Position numbers and translations under genes: made by a program. Under the pieces are notes generated by a model. That model saw only the letters and a program-made list of their open reading frames with translations, was not told where the DNA came from and searched no databases. Of a stretch of 64,000 nt of DNA, positions 27,413 to 35,765 are shown piece by piece. Source of the stretch: TMP-86 sp046347195 (GTDB lineage Bacteria; Pseudomonadota; Gammaproteobacteria; Steroidobacterales; Steroidobacteraceae); contig JAXMGQ010000009.1 of assembly GCA_046347195.1 (NCBI GenBank), forward strand, positions 58,740 to 122,739, written 5' to 3'. The first letter of the stretch is position 1; the number at the start of each line of letters is the position of its first letter.

Positions 27413-28396
27413 TCAGCCGGCCGCCCTGGGCCACAGCACGTGGCCGCGCACCTTCAGGCGCACGTAGAACAGCGTGGCGCCGCAGGTGATGTACAGCGTG
27501 CGCAGGTCCGCATCGCCGAAGCACACATTGGTGATCATGTCCTGGGGCAGGCGGATGAGGCCGAGCTGCGTGCCGTCGGGCGAGAAGATGTAAACGCCTG
27601 CTGGCACCGAGGCGTCCTCGGTGGCGGAGGCGGTATTGAGGCCCGCGGTGATGTACAGGTTGCCGTGCTCGTCCAGGCACAGGCCATCCGCCCCACGACC
27701 GGTGCCGAAGTCATGGAACAGCTTGCGCGGGCCCACGGAACCGTCGGCATTCAGCGGATAGGCCCACACCTTGCGCGGCGGGCCTTCGAGGTGATTGGTG
27801 TCCACGACATACAGGGTCTTCTGGTCGATGGAGACCTGGATGCCATTGGGGCGCACCACGTCGTCGATGATGCGCGTCAGCGTGCCATCGGTGTCGATGC
27901 GGTAGACGGATTCGTGATCGAGCTCCATGTCATCGCGCTCGGTGTAGCGCGGGTCGGTGAAGTAGATGCGGCCCTTCGCATCGATGTCGACGTCGTTGGG
28001 ACTGTTCAGCCGCTTGCCCTGGTAGCGGTCGGCGAGCACCGTGATGCGGCCATCGGCTTCGGTGCGCGTGACGCGCCGGCCGCCGCCCTCCTGGGATCCT
28101 TCGCAGGCGAGCAGCCGGCCCTCGAGGTCGAAGATCATGCCATTGGCGCGTCCGGCGGGAGAGCGGAACACCTGGTACCAGCCGCCCTCGTGGGCGAACT
28201 TTCCCGTCAGCACGAATCGCAGGATGCGATCGTTGAGCAGGTCGGTGAAGTACACGCTGCCGTCTGAGGAATAGCAGGGGCCTTCGGTGAAGGCGACGAA
28301 GCAGCCCACGCGCAACGGTGCATCCGGCAGTCCGATGCGCTGGGCGGGCTGGGCGGCGCCGGCGGTTCCCGGGTTCGTCTTGGGCGTCTGGTTCAT
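27413..28396 (-). CDS. SMP-30/gluconolactonase-family lactonase
   Basis: This 327-residue six-bladed propeller of the SMP-30/gluconolactonase family opens sugar lactones to aldonic acids using a bound divalent metal. Motifs are FTEGPCYSSDGSVYFTDLLNDRI (metal Glu), NSPNDVDIDAKGRIYFTDPRY, VVRPNGIQVSIDQKTLYVVDT and ADGLCLDEHGNLYI (metal Asp). There is no signal peptide, so it is cytoplasmic. It lies between the dioxygenase gene (36 bp gap) and the SDR gene (40 bp gap) in one operon. A second, diverged copy is encoded at 32430. Confidence 0.9.
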   Translation of the reverse strand: MNQTPKTNPGTAGAAQPAQRIGLPDAPLRVGCFVAFTEGPCYSSDGSVYFTDLLNDRILRFVLTGKFAHEGGWYQVFRSPAGRANGMIFDLEGRLLACEGSQEGGGRRVTRTEADGRITVLADRYQGKRLNSPNDVDIDAKGRIYFTDPRYTERDDMELDHESVYRIDTDGTLTRIIDDVVRPNGIQVSIDQKTLYVVDTNHLEGPPRKVWAYPLNADGSVGPRKLFHDFGTGRGADGLCLDEHGNLYITAGLNTASATEDASVPAGVYIFSPDGTQLGLIRLPQDMITNVCFGDADLRTLYITCGATLFYVRLKVRGHVLWPRAAG

Positions 28397-28432
28397 CGGG
28401 GCATCTCCGGCAGGGCAGGGACGAAACGCAGG

Positions 28433-29272
28433 TTACCTGGACAGGTTGCTGACCTTGCGGGCCAGCGCCTCGGCGTGCACCGCACTCTCGCCGTAGCGCT
28501 CATCGCGGGTGGGCGGCGCGACGAGGTCGAAGTGCCCGAAGCGGTCCTGTCCGCGTACCAGGATCGCGATGTCGCGCGCGGCATGCTTCTGGATGACATC
28601 CGGCGAGATGTAGCGCACGGCGACGCCGATGCGCGGTGCGTCGGACTGGTTGGGGCCGGAGCCGTGGATGATGCCGATGTCGTGCAGCGAGAACTCGCCC
28701 GGCCGCAGCGCCAGTGCGACGGCGGCGGCCTCATCGACATCCACGGCGATCTCCTGGCCGCGCGAGAGCATGTTGGCCTCGGCAAAGGTTTCCCGCTGCG
28801 GCAGCATCGTCTTGTGCGTTCCGGGCACGACTTTCAGGCAGCCATTGAGCTCGGTGCTCTCGGTCAACGCGACCCAGGCAGTGGTGACGTGCGGGGGCGA
28901 CAACCCCCAATAGGTCGCGTCCTGGTGCCAGGAGATGTAGGCCTTGTCGTGCGCGGGCTTTGGAAACCAGTGCGTGTTCCAGACGATGATGTCCGGACCC
29001 AGCACGGATTCGACAGCATCCAGCACGCGCGGTGAGGACACGATGTCGTACACCCAGCGCAGGAACAGGTGCGTCTCGGTCAGGAACGCGCGCCAGTCGC
29101 GCGGCAGCTTGCCGACGCGCAGGTCCGCGGTCTCCTCCCAGTACGCATCGAAGCCAGCTCGCTGGCGCGCGACCTCGCCGGGCTCGAAGCCGCGCAACGG
29201 CCAGTGATAGCCCCTCTCGCGATAGGCTGCCTGCTGCCGTTCATCCAGTCGGGTGCTCTGCGATCCGGGCAT
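28433..29272 (-). CDS. Phytanoyl-CoA dioxygenase (PhyH)-family Fe(II)/2-oxoglutarate oxygenase
   Basis: This 279-residue double-stranded beta-helix oxygenase has the iron-binding His-x-Asp at ISWHQDATYWG (H116, D118). A distal histidine lies in IIHGSGPNQSD, followed by an Arg for 2-oxoglutarate (PRIGVAVRY). The family hydroxylates or otherwise oxidises small molecules, lipids or modified sugars. It sits 12 bp after the DUF4185 gene and before the lactonase, so it is read in the same operon. Why a glycan operon needs an oxygenase is unclear; it may remove an O-methyl or other substituent. Confidence 0.85.
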   Translation of the reverse strand: MPGSQSTRLDERQQAAYRERGYHWPLRGFEPGEVARQRAGFDAYWEETADLRVGKLPRDWRAFLTETHLFLRWVYDIVSSPRVLDAVESVLGPDIIVWNTHWFPKPAHDKAYISWHQDATYWGLSPPHVTTAWVALTESTELNGCLKVVPGTHKTMLPQRETFAEANMLSRGQEIAVDVDEAAAVALALRPGEFSLHDIGIIHGSGPNQSDAPRIGVAVRYISPDVIQKHAARDIAILVRGQDRFGHFDLVAPPTRDERYGESAVHAEALARKVSNLSR

Positions 29273-29284
29273 GGGAGCCTTCCT

Positions 29285-30943
29285 TCAGCGTTTGAGGTGC
29301 GTGCGCACGAGGACGATCCGGTAGGGATCCCAGGTCGACACGTTCCAGTAGATGTCGGCGCCGTCGGCCGTGGCGCGCGACCATTGCTCGATGATGTTCG
29401 GCGCGTAGAGGAAGCCATACTCGTTCGGATGCAGGTCACGCTGACGCGTGGGCTGCGCGCAACTGGGGTCCTTGCAGTCCTTCTGGTAGAGCACGCCGCC
29501 GGGTCCGTACTGCTTGGCCGGAACGGACGGGTCGCCCGCGACGAGCACGTCCTGGGACGGTGACCACGGGCCCCAGGGCGCATCGGCAGTGCGCATCCGG
29601 ATGGCGCCGTTGCCGAGATTCACCGACGAGCACTCGGGGCCGATGAACAGTTCGAGGACACCGCATTTCTTGAGACCGGGCTCGATCGGCAAGGTCGTCA
29701 CGCCGCCGCCGTAGAGCATCACCCACTTGGCCAGCGCCGGCACCCATGCCACGGATACCTGGTCCACCATGTCGGTGCTTTCGGCGGCCTGCACGCCTGG
29801 CTGGGTGCTGTCGAGGTCCAGCGGTTTCGCCTCATCCTCCCGCGAGGAGAACCTCGGCTGGCCCTTCGCGTCGAGACCGGCGAAGAACCGGGGATTCCAG
29901 GCATAGCCGCGCGCCCTGGGCAGGTCGACGTAGGCGAAGTAGGCGCTCAGGGTGCGATTCGCGGCATTGAAGCCGACGAAATGCGGCCGGCCCCAGATGA
30001 ACACGCGCGACCTCGACGCAGGATGATCGGCCCAGCGGTAATCAGGCGCGGCGGCGCCGGCGCTGCCGGGCTCGTCGAACGCACGCACGGTGCGCCATTC
30101 CGAGTTCATGAACTTGCGCGTGTACCAGGAATGATCGGTGTGATAGCGCTTGGGCACGGTGGTGTCGCGCGTGCCGATGAGCAGCTGGACCACCACGCCG
30201 TCGATGCGCCCGCGAGCCGTGTTCTGCCAGTTCGAGCTCGTCCGGTCGACGCACAGGCCGGAGTTCGGCACGGGCTTGCCCTTGGCATCCGACAGCGTGT
30301 CATTGCGACAGCCGGGGCTGCCGTCGACGCAGAACAGCGTCAGCCCCGCCTGCTCCGTCCATGGCTTGCCGATGTCGCCGAGGCCGGTGTCGCAACTGGA
30401 GTGATGGGGACACTGGGCGTCGGCCTGGCAGCCCAGCGGCTTGAAGGTGAAGAACACGCCGAATTCGTTCACGCCATTGCTGAATCCGCCGATGGGCGTC
30501 TTGAACACCTCGAGCGGCTGGCCCGGGTCGATGGCCGCGGTCTCGGTGGAACCGGGATTCTGTCCGATCAGCACGGGGGGGAGATGGCCGGGGCCGAAGG
30601 TCTCGGGCGAGTTCCAGCGCGCCAGGTCGATGCTGCCGAAGGAGTCGTCGAACTTTCCGCCGTTCGACTTCTCGATGGGCTCGCCGGTTTCATGCGCCGA
30701 GGTGTCGCCGAAAAGGAAGTGCAGGCGGCCCTTGTGCTCGTAGGAGAACCCCAGGTCCGTGCCGTAGAACTCGATCGGCAGCGGCTCGAGGTTCGCCCGG
30801 TCCTTGGTGGCGTTCTGGCCGACGAAGGGTCCCAGCACCACCGTCTTGCCGGCCGTGACGTCGGCTTGCGAAGGACCCGCGAGCGTGGCGCCCAGGGCGC
30901 ACGCCGTGATGATCAGCCTGGAAAACGTGCTGGAACCGCCCAT
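29285..30943 (-). CDS. Secreted DUF4185 (GH183-type) protein, second copy
   Basis: This 552-residue paralogue of the gene at 21414 has a signal peptide (LIITACALGATLAGPSQA) and the same landmarks: FYGTDLGFSYEHKGRLHFLFGDTS, a Cys-rich insert (CQADAQCPHHSSCDTG), KWVMLYGGGVTTLP and RMRTADAPWGPWSPSQ. DUF4185 is GH183, associated with endo-D-arabinofuranase activity. ATG 30943 has GGGGGAGG nine bases upstream. It leads the six-gene minus-strand operon ending at 25279, with operator box 7 about 37 bp before the start. The recurrence of DUF4185 divergent from an enolase-type gene at both 23.1 kb and 31 kb suggests module duplication. Confidence 0.83.
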   Translation of the reverse strand: MGGSSTFSRLIITACALGATLAGPSQADVTAGKTVVLGPFVGQNATKDRANLEPLPIEFYGTDLGFSYEHKGRLHFLFGDTSAHETGEPIEKSNGGKFDDSFGSIDLARWNSPETFGPGHLPPVLIGQNPGSTETAAIDPGQPLEVFKTPIGGFSNGVNEFGVFFTFKPLGCQADAQCPHHSSCDTGLGDIGKPWTEQAGLTLFCVDGSPGCRNDTLSDAKGKPVPNSGLCVDRTSSNWQNTARGRIDGVVVQLLIGTRDTTVPKRYHTDHSWYTRKFMNSEWRTVRAFDEPGSAGAAAPDYRWADHPASRSRVFIWGRPHFVGFNAANRTLSAYFAYVDLPRARGYAWNPRFFAGLDAKGQPRFSSREDEAKPLDLDSTQPGVQAAESTDMVDQVSVAWVPALAKWVMLYGGGVTTLPIEPGLKKCGVLELFIGPECSSVNLGNGAIRMRTADAPWGPWSPSQDVLVAGDPSVPAKQYGPGGVLYQKDCKDPSCAQPTRQRDLHPNEYGFLYAPNIIEQWSRATADGADIYWNVSTWDPYRIVLVRTHLKR

Positions 30944-30979
30944 CGTGATTCCTCCCCCGCATGGTCGTGCCGGCCGAGC

Positions 30980-30991
30980 CTAACATGTTAG
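30980..30991. promoter_or_regulatory. Palindromic operator CTAACATGTTAG (regulon box 7)
   Basis: This exact consensus lies 37 bp upstream of the DUF4185 start at 30943 and serves the minus-strand operon 30943-25279. Confidence 0.82.
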
Positions 30992-31237
30992 ATGAGGTCT
31001 GAACAAGACTCGCCGCCAGCCCGGCGAGGGACGGCCAGCCGCCGCTGCGAGGCAGTGCCCGGCGTCGCGCGCGGCGCCGCCGCCCGGCCGTGACCGCAGG
31101 TATCAGCCTTTCAATTAACGGGGTTTCCTCAAGGTCGGCGCGCTCCTTCCATCGCGCTGCGGGATTCCGCCGCCCCGCCTTGCCGCTCGCCGGCGGGGCG
31201 GCCTCAAGTCCCGTTCGAGGTGTGGCGATGAGTGCGA

Positions 31238-31249
31238 CTAACATGCTAG
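31238..31249. promoter_or_regulatory. Operator CTAACATGCTAG (regulon box 8, one mismatch)
   Basis: One base differs from the consensus. It lies about 59 bp upstream of the dehydratase start at 31309 and 246 bp from box 7. Confidence 0.72.
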
Positions 31250-31308
31250 AGTCCGGCCATCGCGTATTCCACGATGCGTTTCGCGAGCCGGGGAGCCAGG
31301 GGGAGAAC

Positions 31309-32412
31309 ATGAAGATTTCCGCAGCGAGGAGCTTTCTGCTGAAGGTGCCGATCGGCAAGCTCATCGCCGACAGCATGCAGCAGGTCACGGACCTCGAGTT
31401 CGCCGGCATCATCATCCGCACCGAGTGCGGCCTGGAAGGCACGGGCTACACGGTCACCGTGGGACATGGCGGTGAGGTGATCCGCAGCGTCATCGACACG
31501 CTGTTCATCGAGAATCTCATCGGCCAGAACCCGCAGCACGTGCGCGAGATCTGGCAGAAGCTCTACTACGGCCGCTCCCACTGGATCGGCCGCGCCGGCG
31601 CCACCACCATGGCGCAGGCCGCGGTGGACATCGCGTTGTGGGACATCCTCGCGAAGTCGGCGAAGCTGCCGCTGTGGCGGCTGCTGGGCGGGGCGCGCTC
31701 GGCCGACGTGCCCATCTACAACACCCACGCGGGATGGCTGAACTACTCACTCGATCAGCTCAAGGAGGAGATCCGCAGCCTCCTCGATCAGGGCTACCGC
31801 GCCATCAAGATGAAGGTGGGAGGTCCCAGCATGGCCGAGGACGTGAAGCGCGTCAGCGCGATCCGGCAGTTCCTGGCCGATGACATCCTGCTGATGATCG
31901 ATGCGAACCAGAAGTGGGATCTCGAGCAGGCGCGACTCGCCTTTCGCAGCATGGAAGGACTCGCGCTGTCTTGGATCGAGGAACCCCTGCATCCCGACGA
32001 CATCGCCGGGCACGCGGAACTTCACAGCCGCGCGAACCTGCCGGTGGCCCTGGGCGAGCACGTCTACACGACGCATGCCTTCCGCGACTACATCGATCGG
32101 CCGGCCGTGGACATCGTGCAGGTCGATGTCTGCCGCGTCGGCGGCATCACGCCCTGGCTGCAGGTGGCGGCGATGGCGGAGGCCGCCAACCTGCGCGTGT
32201 GTCCGCATGCGGGCGATGTGATGCAGGTGCATCAGCACCTGGTCAAGGTCATTCCCAACCACTGGCTGCTGGAAGTGATCCCGATCTGGGAGAACAGTCC
32301 GTTCCGCCATCCCATCCAGCTTCGTGACGGGTTCTGCCGGTCACCCGAGACGCCGGGTGCGGACACGGAGTTCACGCCCGAGGCGTTCGAGCGATTCAGT
32401 GTCAGGCAGTGA
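31309..32412 (+). CDS. Mandelate racemase/enolase-superfamily sugar-acid dehydratase
   Basis: This 367-residue enolase-superfamily enzyme carries a complete set of motifs: YRAIKMKVGG (Lys-x-Lys), LLMIDANQKW (Asp), LSWIEEPLHPDD (Glu), VALGEHVYT (Glu) and a C-terminal His region VCPHAGDVMQ. This pattern is typical of acid-sugar dehydratases. ATG 31309 follows GGGGGAG by four bases. In-frame starts further upstream run through the operator and are rejected. It heads a plus-strand operon with a lactonase and an MFS transporter, so lactone opening and dehydration are co-expressed. Confidence 0.9.
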   Translation: MKISAARSFLLKVPIGKLIADSMQQVTDLEFAGIIIRTECGLEGTGYTVTVGHGGEVIRSVIDTLFIENLIGQNPQHVREIWQKLYYGRSHWIGRAGATTMAQAAVDIALWDILAKSAKLPLWRLLGGARSADVPIYNTHAGWLNYSLDQLKEEIRSLLDQGYRAIKMKVGGPSMAEDVKRVSAIRQFLADDILLMIDANQKWDLEQARLAFRSMEGLALSWIEEPLHPDDIAGHAELHSRANLPVALGEHVYTTHAFRDYIDRPAVDIVQVDVCRVGGITPWLQVAAMAEAANLRVCPHAGDVMQVHQHLVKVIPNHWLLEVIPIWENSPFRHPIQLRDGFCRSPETPGADTEFTPEAFERFSVRQ

Positions 32413-32429
32413 GCGGGGGCATCCAGGCC

Positions 32430-33320
32430 ATGAGCACCTTCATCGACGGCGTACAGTTTCCCGAGGCGCCCGTGCTGCTGCCCGATGGGGCGCACCTGTT
32501 CACGGAGATGTCGCCCGCCACCGGCTGGATCCTGTGGGTGAGCAGGGACGGGGCCGAGCGGCGCGTCGTGGCGAGGACCGGGCGGCCCAACGGACTTGCC
32601 CCGGACGGCAGTGGCCGCTTCTGGGTGGCGGAAACGCTGAACCGGGCGCTGCTGCGCGTCGATCTTGCGGGAACCATGGAGAAGATCGCGGGGGCGGGTC
32701 CCGATCACCCCTTCCTGTTCCTCAATGACCTCGCCTTCGCCCCGAACGGGGATCTGTACCTGACGGATTCGGGCATCGACATGGAGGCGTTCGCCCCGAA
32801 CGGCGAACTCAATCCGCAGTGGCAGTCATTGGCATACGACGGGCGCGTGTACCGGGTGGCCGCGAACGATCACGCGGTGGCCACCATCGCGCGCGGCCTG
32901 CGATTCGCCAACGGCATCGCCTTCGGTCCCGATCGCCATCTGTACGTGGCCGAAACCCTCACCGGTTCCATCCACCGCTTTCGCTGGCAGGATGGCCGGA
33001 TCCAGGGCGCGCCCGAGGTGTATTGCAACGTCATCGATCCGCAGGGGCCGCAGGGCCTGGTCGGTCCCGATGGCATGAAGTTCGCCGCCGACGGCAGCCT
33101 GTACGTCGCGGTGTTCGGGCAGGCTTGCATTGCCGTGGTGGATACGACGGGCACGGTCGTGCGCAGGATCCGGACGAATGGCGGCTGGCCGACCAACCTG
33201 CATTTCGGCGAGGCGGGCGAAGGCCGCATCTACGTCACCGAGGCGCAGAGCGGCACCGTGCAGATTTTCGATGTGGGTGTGGACGGGTGCCCGCTGTATC
33301 ACCCGAAGGTGCGGAACTAG
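32430..33320 (+). CDS. SMP-30/gluconolactonase-family lactonase, second copy
   Basis: This SMP-30 propeller of about 296 residues has FPEAPVLLPDGAHLFTEM, FLNDLAFAPNGDLYLTDSG, RFANGIAFGPDRHLYVAET and GPDGMKFAADGSLYVAVFG; the Asn and Asp ligand positions are retained. It is cytoplasmic. ATG 32430 is used; a GTG at 32409 overlapping the previous stop is equally possible and adds seven residues. It lies between the dehydratase and MFS genes with essentially no gaps. It is distinct from the copy at 27413, so it may handle another lactone or a different ring size. Confidence 0.88.
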   Translation: MSTFIDGVQFPEAPVLLPDGAHLFTEMSPATGWILWVSRDGAERRVVARTGRPNGLAPDGSGRFWVAETLNRALLRVDLAGTMEKIAGAGPDHPFLFLNDLAFAPNGDLYLTDSGIDMEAFAPNGELNPQWQSLAYDGRVYRVAANDHAVATIARGLRFANGIAFGPDRHLYVAETLTGSIHRFRWQDGRIQGAPEVYCNVIDPQGPQGLVGPDGMKFAADGSLYVAVFGQACIAVVDTTGTVVRRIRTNGGWPTNLHFGEAGEGRIYVTEAQSGTVQIFDVGVDGCPLYHPKVRN

Positions 33321-33321
33321 A

Positions 33322-34800
33322 TTGCTGCCGCAGGACACCGCCGCATCGTCGCAGGAGGCTGGCGCCATCCGCGGGTCGGGGCACGAGCAGGGCCGGCTCT
33401 CATCCACCGGCGAACTCGCCGCCAGCCGCTGGGGCCAGTTCTGCTGGGCGCTGATCGAAGGCGCCCGTTCACCGTATCTCGCCCTGGTCCTGATCTACGT
33501 CTTTCCCTCGTATTTCGCCAAGGAGGTGGTCGGCGATCCGGTCCGTGGCCAGGCGCTGTGGGGCAGCGCGAACACCGCGGTCAGCATCCTCATCGGCGCG
33601 ATCGCGCCCTTCCTCGGCGCCATCTCCGACCGGCAGGGGCGGCGCAAGCCCTGGCTCGCCGCCATCTTCGCGATCATGGCCCTGGGCTGCTGCTCGCTGT
33701 GGTATGCCATGCCGGGCGCGCAGGGAGGCCTGCCCGTGATCGCGATCCTCACGATCACGGCGACGCTCCTCGGCTGTTTCCTGATCAGCGAGGTGTTCCA
33801 CAACAGCATGCTGCCCTCCATCGCACAGGGCGACCGGCTCGCGCCCGTGTCCGGGCTGGGCCTCACGCTGAACGCGGTGGCAGTGATGTTGTCGATGTCA
33901 TTGGTGCTGGTGTGCTTCGCGCTGCCAGCCTCGGGGCTCGTCCATTGGTCCTTGATGCCGGACAAGCCCCTCTGGGGGCTCGACCCGCAGCGGCAGGAGC
34001 ACATCCGCATCGTCGGTCCGCTGGCGAGCCTGTGGCTGGTCGGCCTCGCCTTGCCGTTCCTCCTCTGGACGCCTGACCGGCCGCCGACGGGCATCGGCCT
34101 GCGCCAGGCCGTCCGCGAGGGCTGGGCGCAGATCCTGCGCACCATCCGCGAGGCGCGGCGGCTGAAGAATGTCGGCCGCTACCTCATCGCCCGAATGTTC
34201 TACAACGACGGCAAGGTGGCGATCGCGGCCTACAGCGGCATCTACGCGGCAGGAACCTTCAAATGGGGCATCGTGCAGATGCTGCTGTTCGGCATGCTGC
34301 TCACGCCCTTCTCGATGATCGGCGGCTCGCTGACGGGAAGCATCGAATCGCGCCTGGGCGGACGCGGCACGATCTATCTGTCCGTCGGCGTCACGGCGTT
34401 GGCGCTGCTGGGAGCGATCTCCTGCGCACCGGAGCGCATCTTCTTCCTGCACGTGGACGGCCCGCTCGCCGGCCCGCTGTGGTCCTTCGCCTATTTCCGC
34501 ACGCTGCCGGAGATCGTGTTCGTGGGCATGTACATGATCATCGGCTGCTCGATCGCCGTGGCCTTCGCGACCAGCCGTTCGATGATGGCGCGCATCGCGC
34601 CGAGATCCATGCTGAGCCAGTTCTTCGGCCTGTACGCCCTGTCCGGCAATGCGACGGCCTTCATGGGTCACGGCATGGTGACCCTGTTCACCAGGCTGTT
34701 CGCGAGCCAGGCCGTCGGGCTGGCCTCGACGCTGATCCTGCTCGCCATCGGCCTTGCGCTGATGCGCGGCGTGCGCGAGGAGCGGGCGCCGGACCTGTAG
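33322..34800 (+). CDS. MFS transporter of the UMF1/Atg22-like type
   Basis: This membrane protein of about 492 residues has roughly twelve hydrophobic segments. The start region is GQFCWALIEGARSPYLALVLIYVFPSYFA, followed by GDPVRGQALWG and the MFS loop GAISDRQGRRKPW, which together resemble the UMF1/Atg22 branch rather than classical sugar permeases. TTG 33322 directly follows the lactonase stop; no other start gives the N-terminal region without internal loss. It is the third gene behind box 8 and probably moves a sugar, sugar acid or product across the inner membrane. The direction of transport is unknown. Confidence 0.82.
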   Translation: MLPQDTAASSQEAGAIRGSGHEQGRLSSTGELAASRWGQFCWALIEGARSPYLALVLIYVFPSYFAKEVVGDPVRGQALWGSANTAVSILIGAIAPFLGAISDRQGRRKPWLAAIFAIMALGCCSLWYAMPGAQGGLPVIAILTITATLLGCFLISEVFHNSMLPSIAQGDRLAPVSGLGLTLNAVAVMLSMSLVLVCFALPASGLVHWSLMPDKPLWGLDPQRQEHIRIVGPLASLWLVGLALPFLLWTPDRPPTGIGLRQAVREGWAQILRTIREARRLKNVGRYLIARMFYNDGKVAIAAYSGIYAAGTFKWGIVQMLLFGMLLTPFSMIGGSLTGSIESRLGGRGTIYLSVGVTALALLGAISCAPERIFFLHVDGPLAGPLWSFAYFRTLPEIVFVGMYMIIGCSIAVAFATSRSMMARIAPRSMLSQFFGLYALSGNATAFMGHGMVTLFTRLFASQAVGLASTLILLAIGLALMRGVREERAPDL

Positions 34801-34892
34801 GCACGACGCAGTCCGTGCCGCACCGCCTGCGAATCGGACCGGACCGGGTTAGGATAGGTCCCCTTCCACATCATTCGCGCGGAGCCTGAACC

Positions 34893-35765
34893 ATGAAACT
34901 GGGCCGATTGGGAGTGTTTGTTTTCTCCGAGAGCATGGATGCCGCGCAGCTGGCCGAACTGGCACCGCGTGTGGAGTCGCTGGGTTATTCCACGCTCTGG
35001 TACCCGGAGGCCGCCCATTACGAGACTTTCGGTCTCGGCGGTTACCTCTTGGGCAAGACCACGCGGCTGGTGGTCGGCAGCGGCATCGCCAACATCTACG
35101 GACGCGATGCGGCCGCCGCCGCGATGGGGCACAACACCCTGAACGAGCTGTATGGCGGCCGCTACGTGCTCGGACTGGGCGTATCGCACGCCCCCATCGT
35201 CACCCATATCCGCGGACAGGAGTACCGCAAGCCGCTGGCGGCGATGCGCGAGTATCTCGACGGGATGGATGCAGCCTGGCGCGCGACGCAGTCGATGCCG
35301 TCGGTCCGGCAGGTGGTGCTGGCGGCGCTGGGGCCGAAGATGTCCGAGCTTGCCGCGCAGCGAACGCTCGGCGCCTTCCCCTACAACGTCACGCCGCAGC
35401 AGGCACGCATGTCGCGCCAGGCCATGGGGCCCGCCGGGCAGATCATCTGCGAGCACAAGGTCTGTCTCACCACGGACCCGGCCCTCGCCCGGCGCGTGGC
35501 CCGCGAGACCTTGGGCATCTACATGACCTTGCCCAACTACGTCGAGAACTGGTACCGGCTGGGGTTCACCCCGGCCGATATCGAGGGGGGCGGGAGCGAT
35601 CGGTTGATGGACGCGCTGGTGGCCTGGGGAGATGTGGCCACGATCCAGGCGAAGCTGCGCGCCTACTTCGACCAGGGCGCTGACCAGGTGGTCATCCAGC
35701 CGCTGTCGGTGCCGGGGGCGACGGGCGTCGACTGGAAGGCGCTGGAGGCGCTGCGCACCACATGA
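34893..35765 (+). CDS. LLM-class F420-type flavin-dependent oxidoreductase
   Basis: This 290-residue luciferase-like monooxygenase-class enzyme has strand MKLGRLGVFVFSESM, then VESLGYSTLWYPEA, LVVGSGIANIYGRDAAAAAMG and LNELYGGRYVLGLGVSHAP. This spacing resembles the F420-dependent LLM subfamily annotated TIGR03620. Whether the host makes F420 cannot be seen; FMN use is possible. A GGAG precedes ATG 34893. Its stop overlaps the start of the amino-acid permease (ATGA), giving a three-gene unit with the RAM-domain gene. No regulon box precedes it, so the glycan locus probably ends before it. Confidence 0.82.
   Translation: MKLGRLGVFVFSESMDAAQLAELAPRVESLGYSTLWYPEAAHYETFGLGGYLLGKTTRLVVGSGIANIYGRDAAAAAMGHNTLNELYGGRYVLGLGVSHAPIVTHIRGQEYRKPLAAMREYLDGMDAAWRATQSMPSVRQVVLAALGPKMSELAAQRTLGAFPYNVTPQQARMSRQAMGPAGQIICEHKVCLTTDPALARRVARETLGIYMTLPNYVENWYRLGFTPADIEGGGSDRLMDALVAWGDVATIQAKLRAYFDQGADQVVIQPLSVPGATGVDWKALEALRTT

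Larger units (their letters stand above)
30944..31308. other. 365-bp divergent regulatory region
   Basis: No gene is supported here. It holds the promoters of the DUF4185 operon (leftward) and the dehydratase operon (rightward), with operator copies at 30980 and 31238. The middle is very GC-rich and shows no clear hairpin terminator. Open frames running through it lack ribosome-binding sites. Confidence 0.6.

Noticed and set aside
31090..31308. N-terminal extension of the dehydratase at 31309
   Set aside because: It would run through operator box 8 and has no ribosome-binding site, whereas ATG 31309 has GGGGGAG just upstream.
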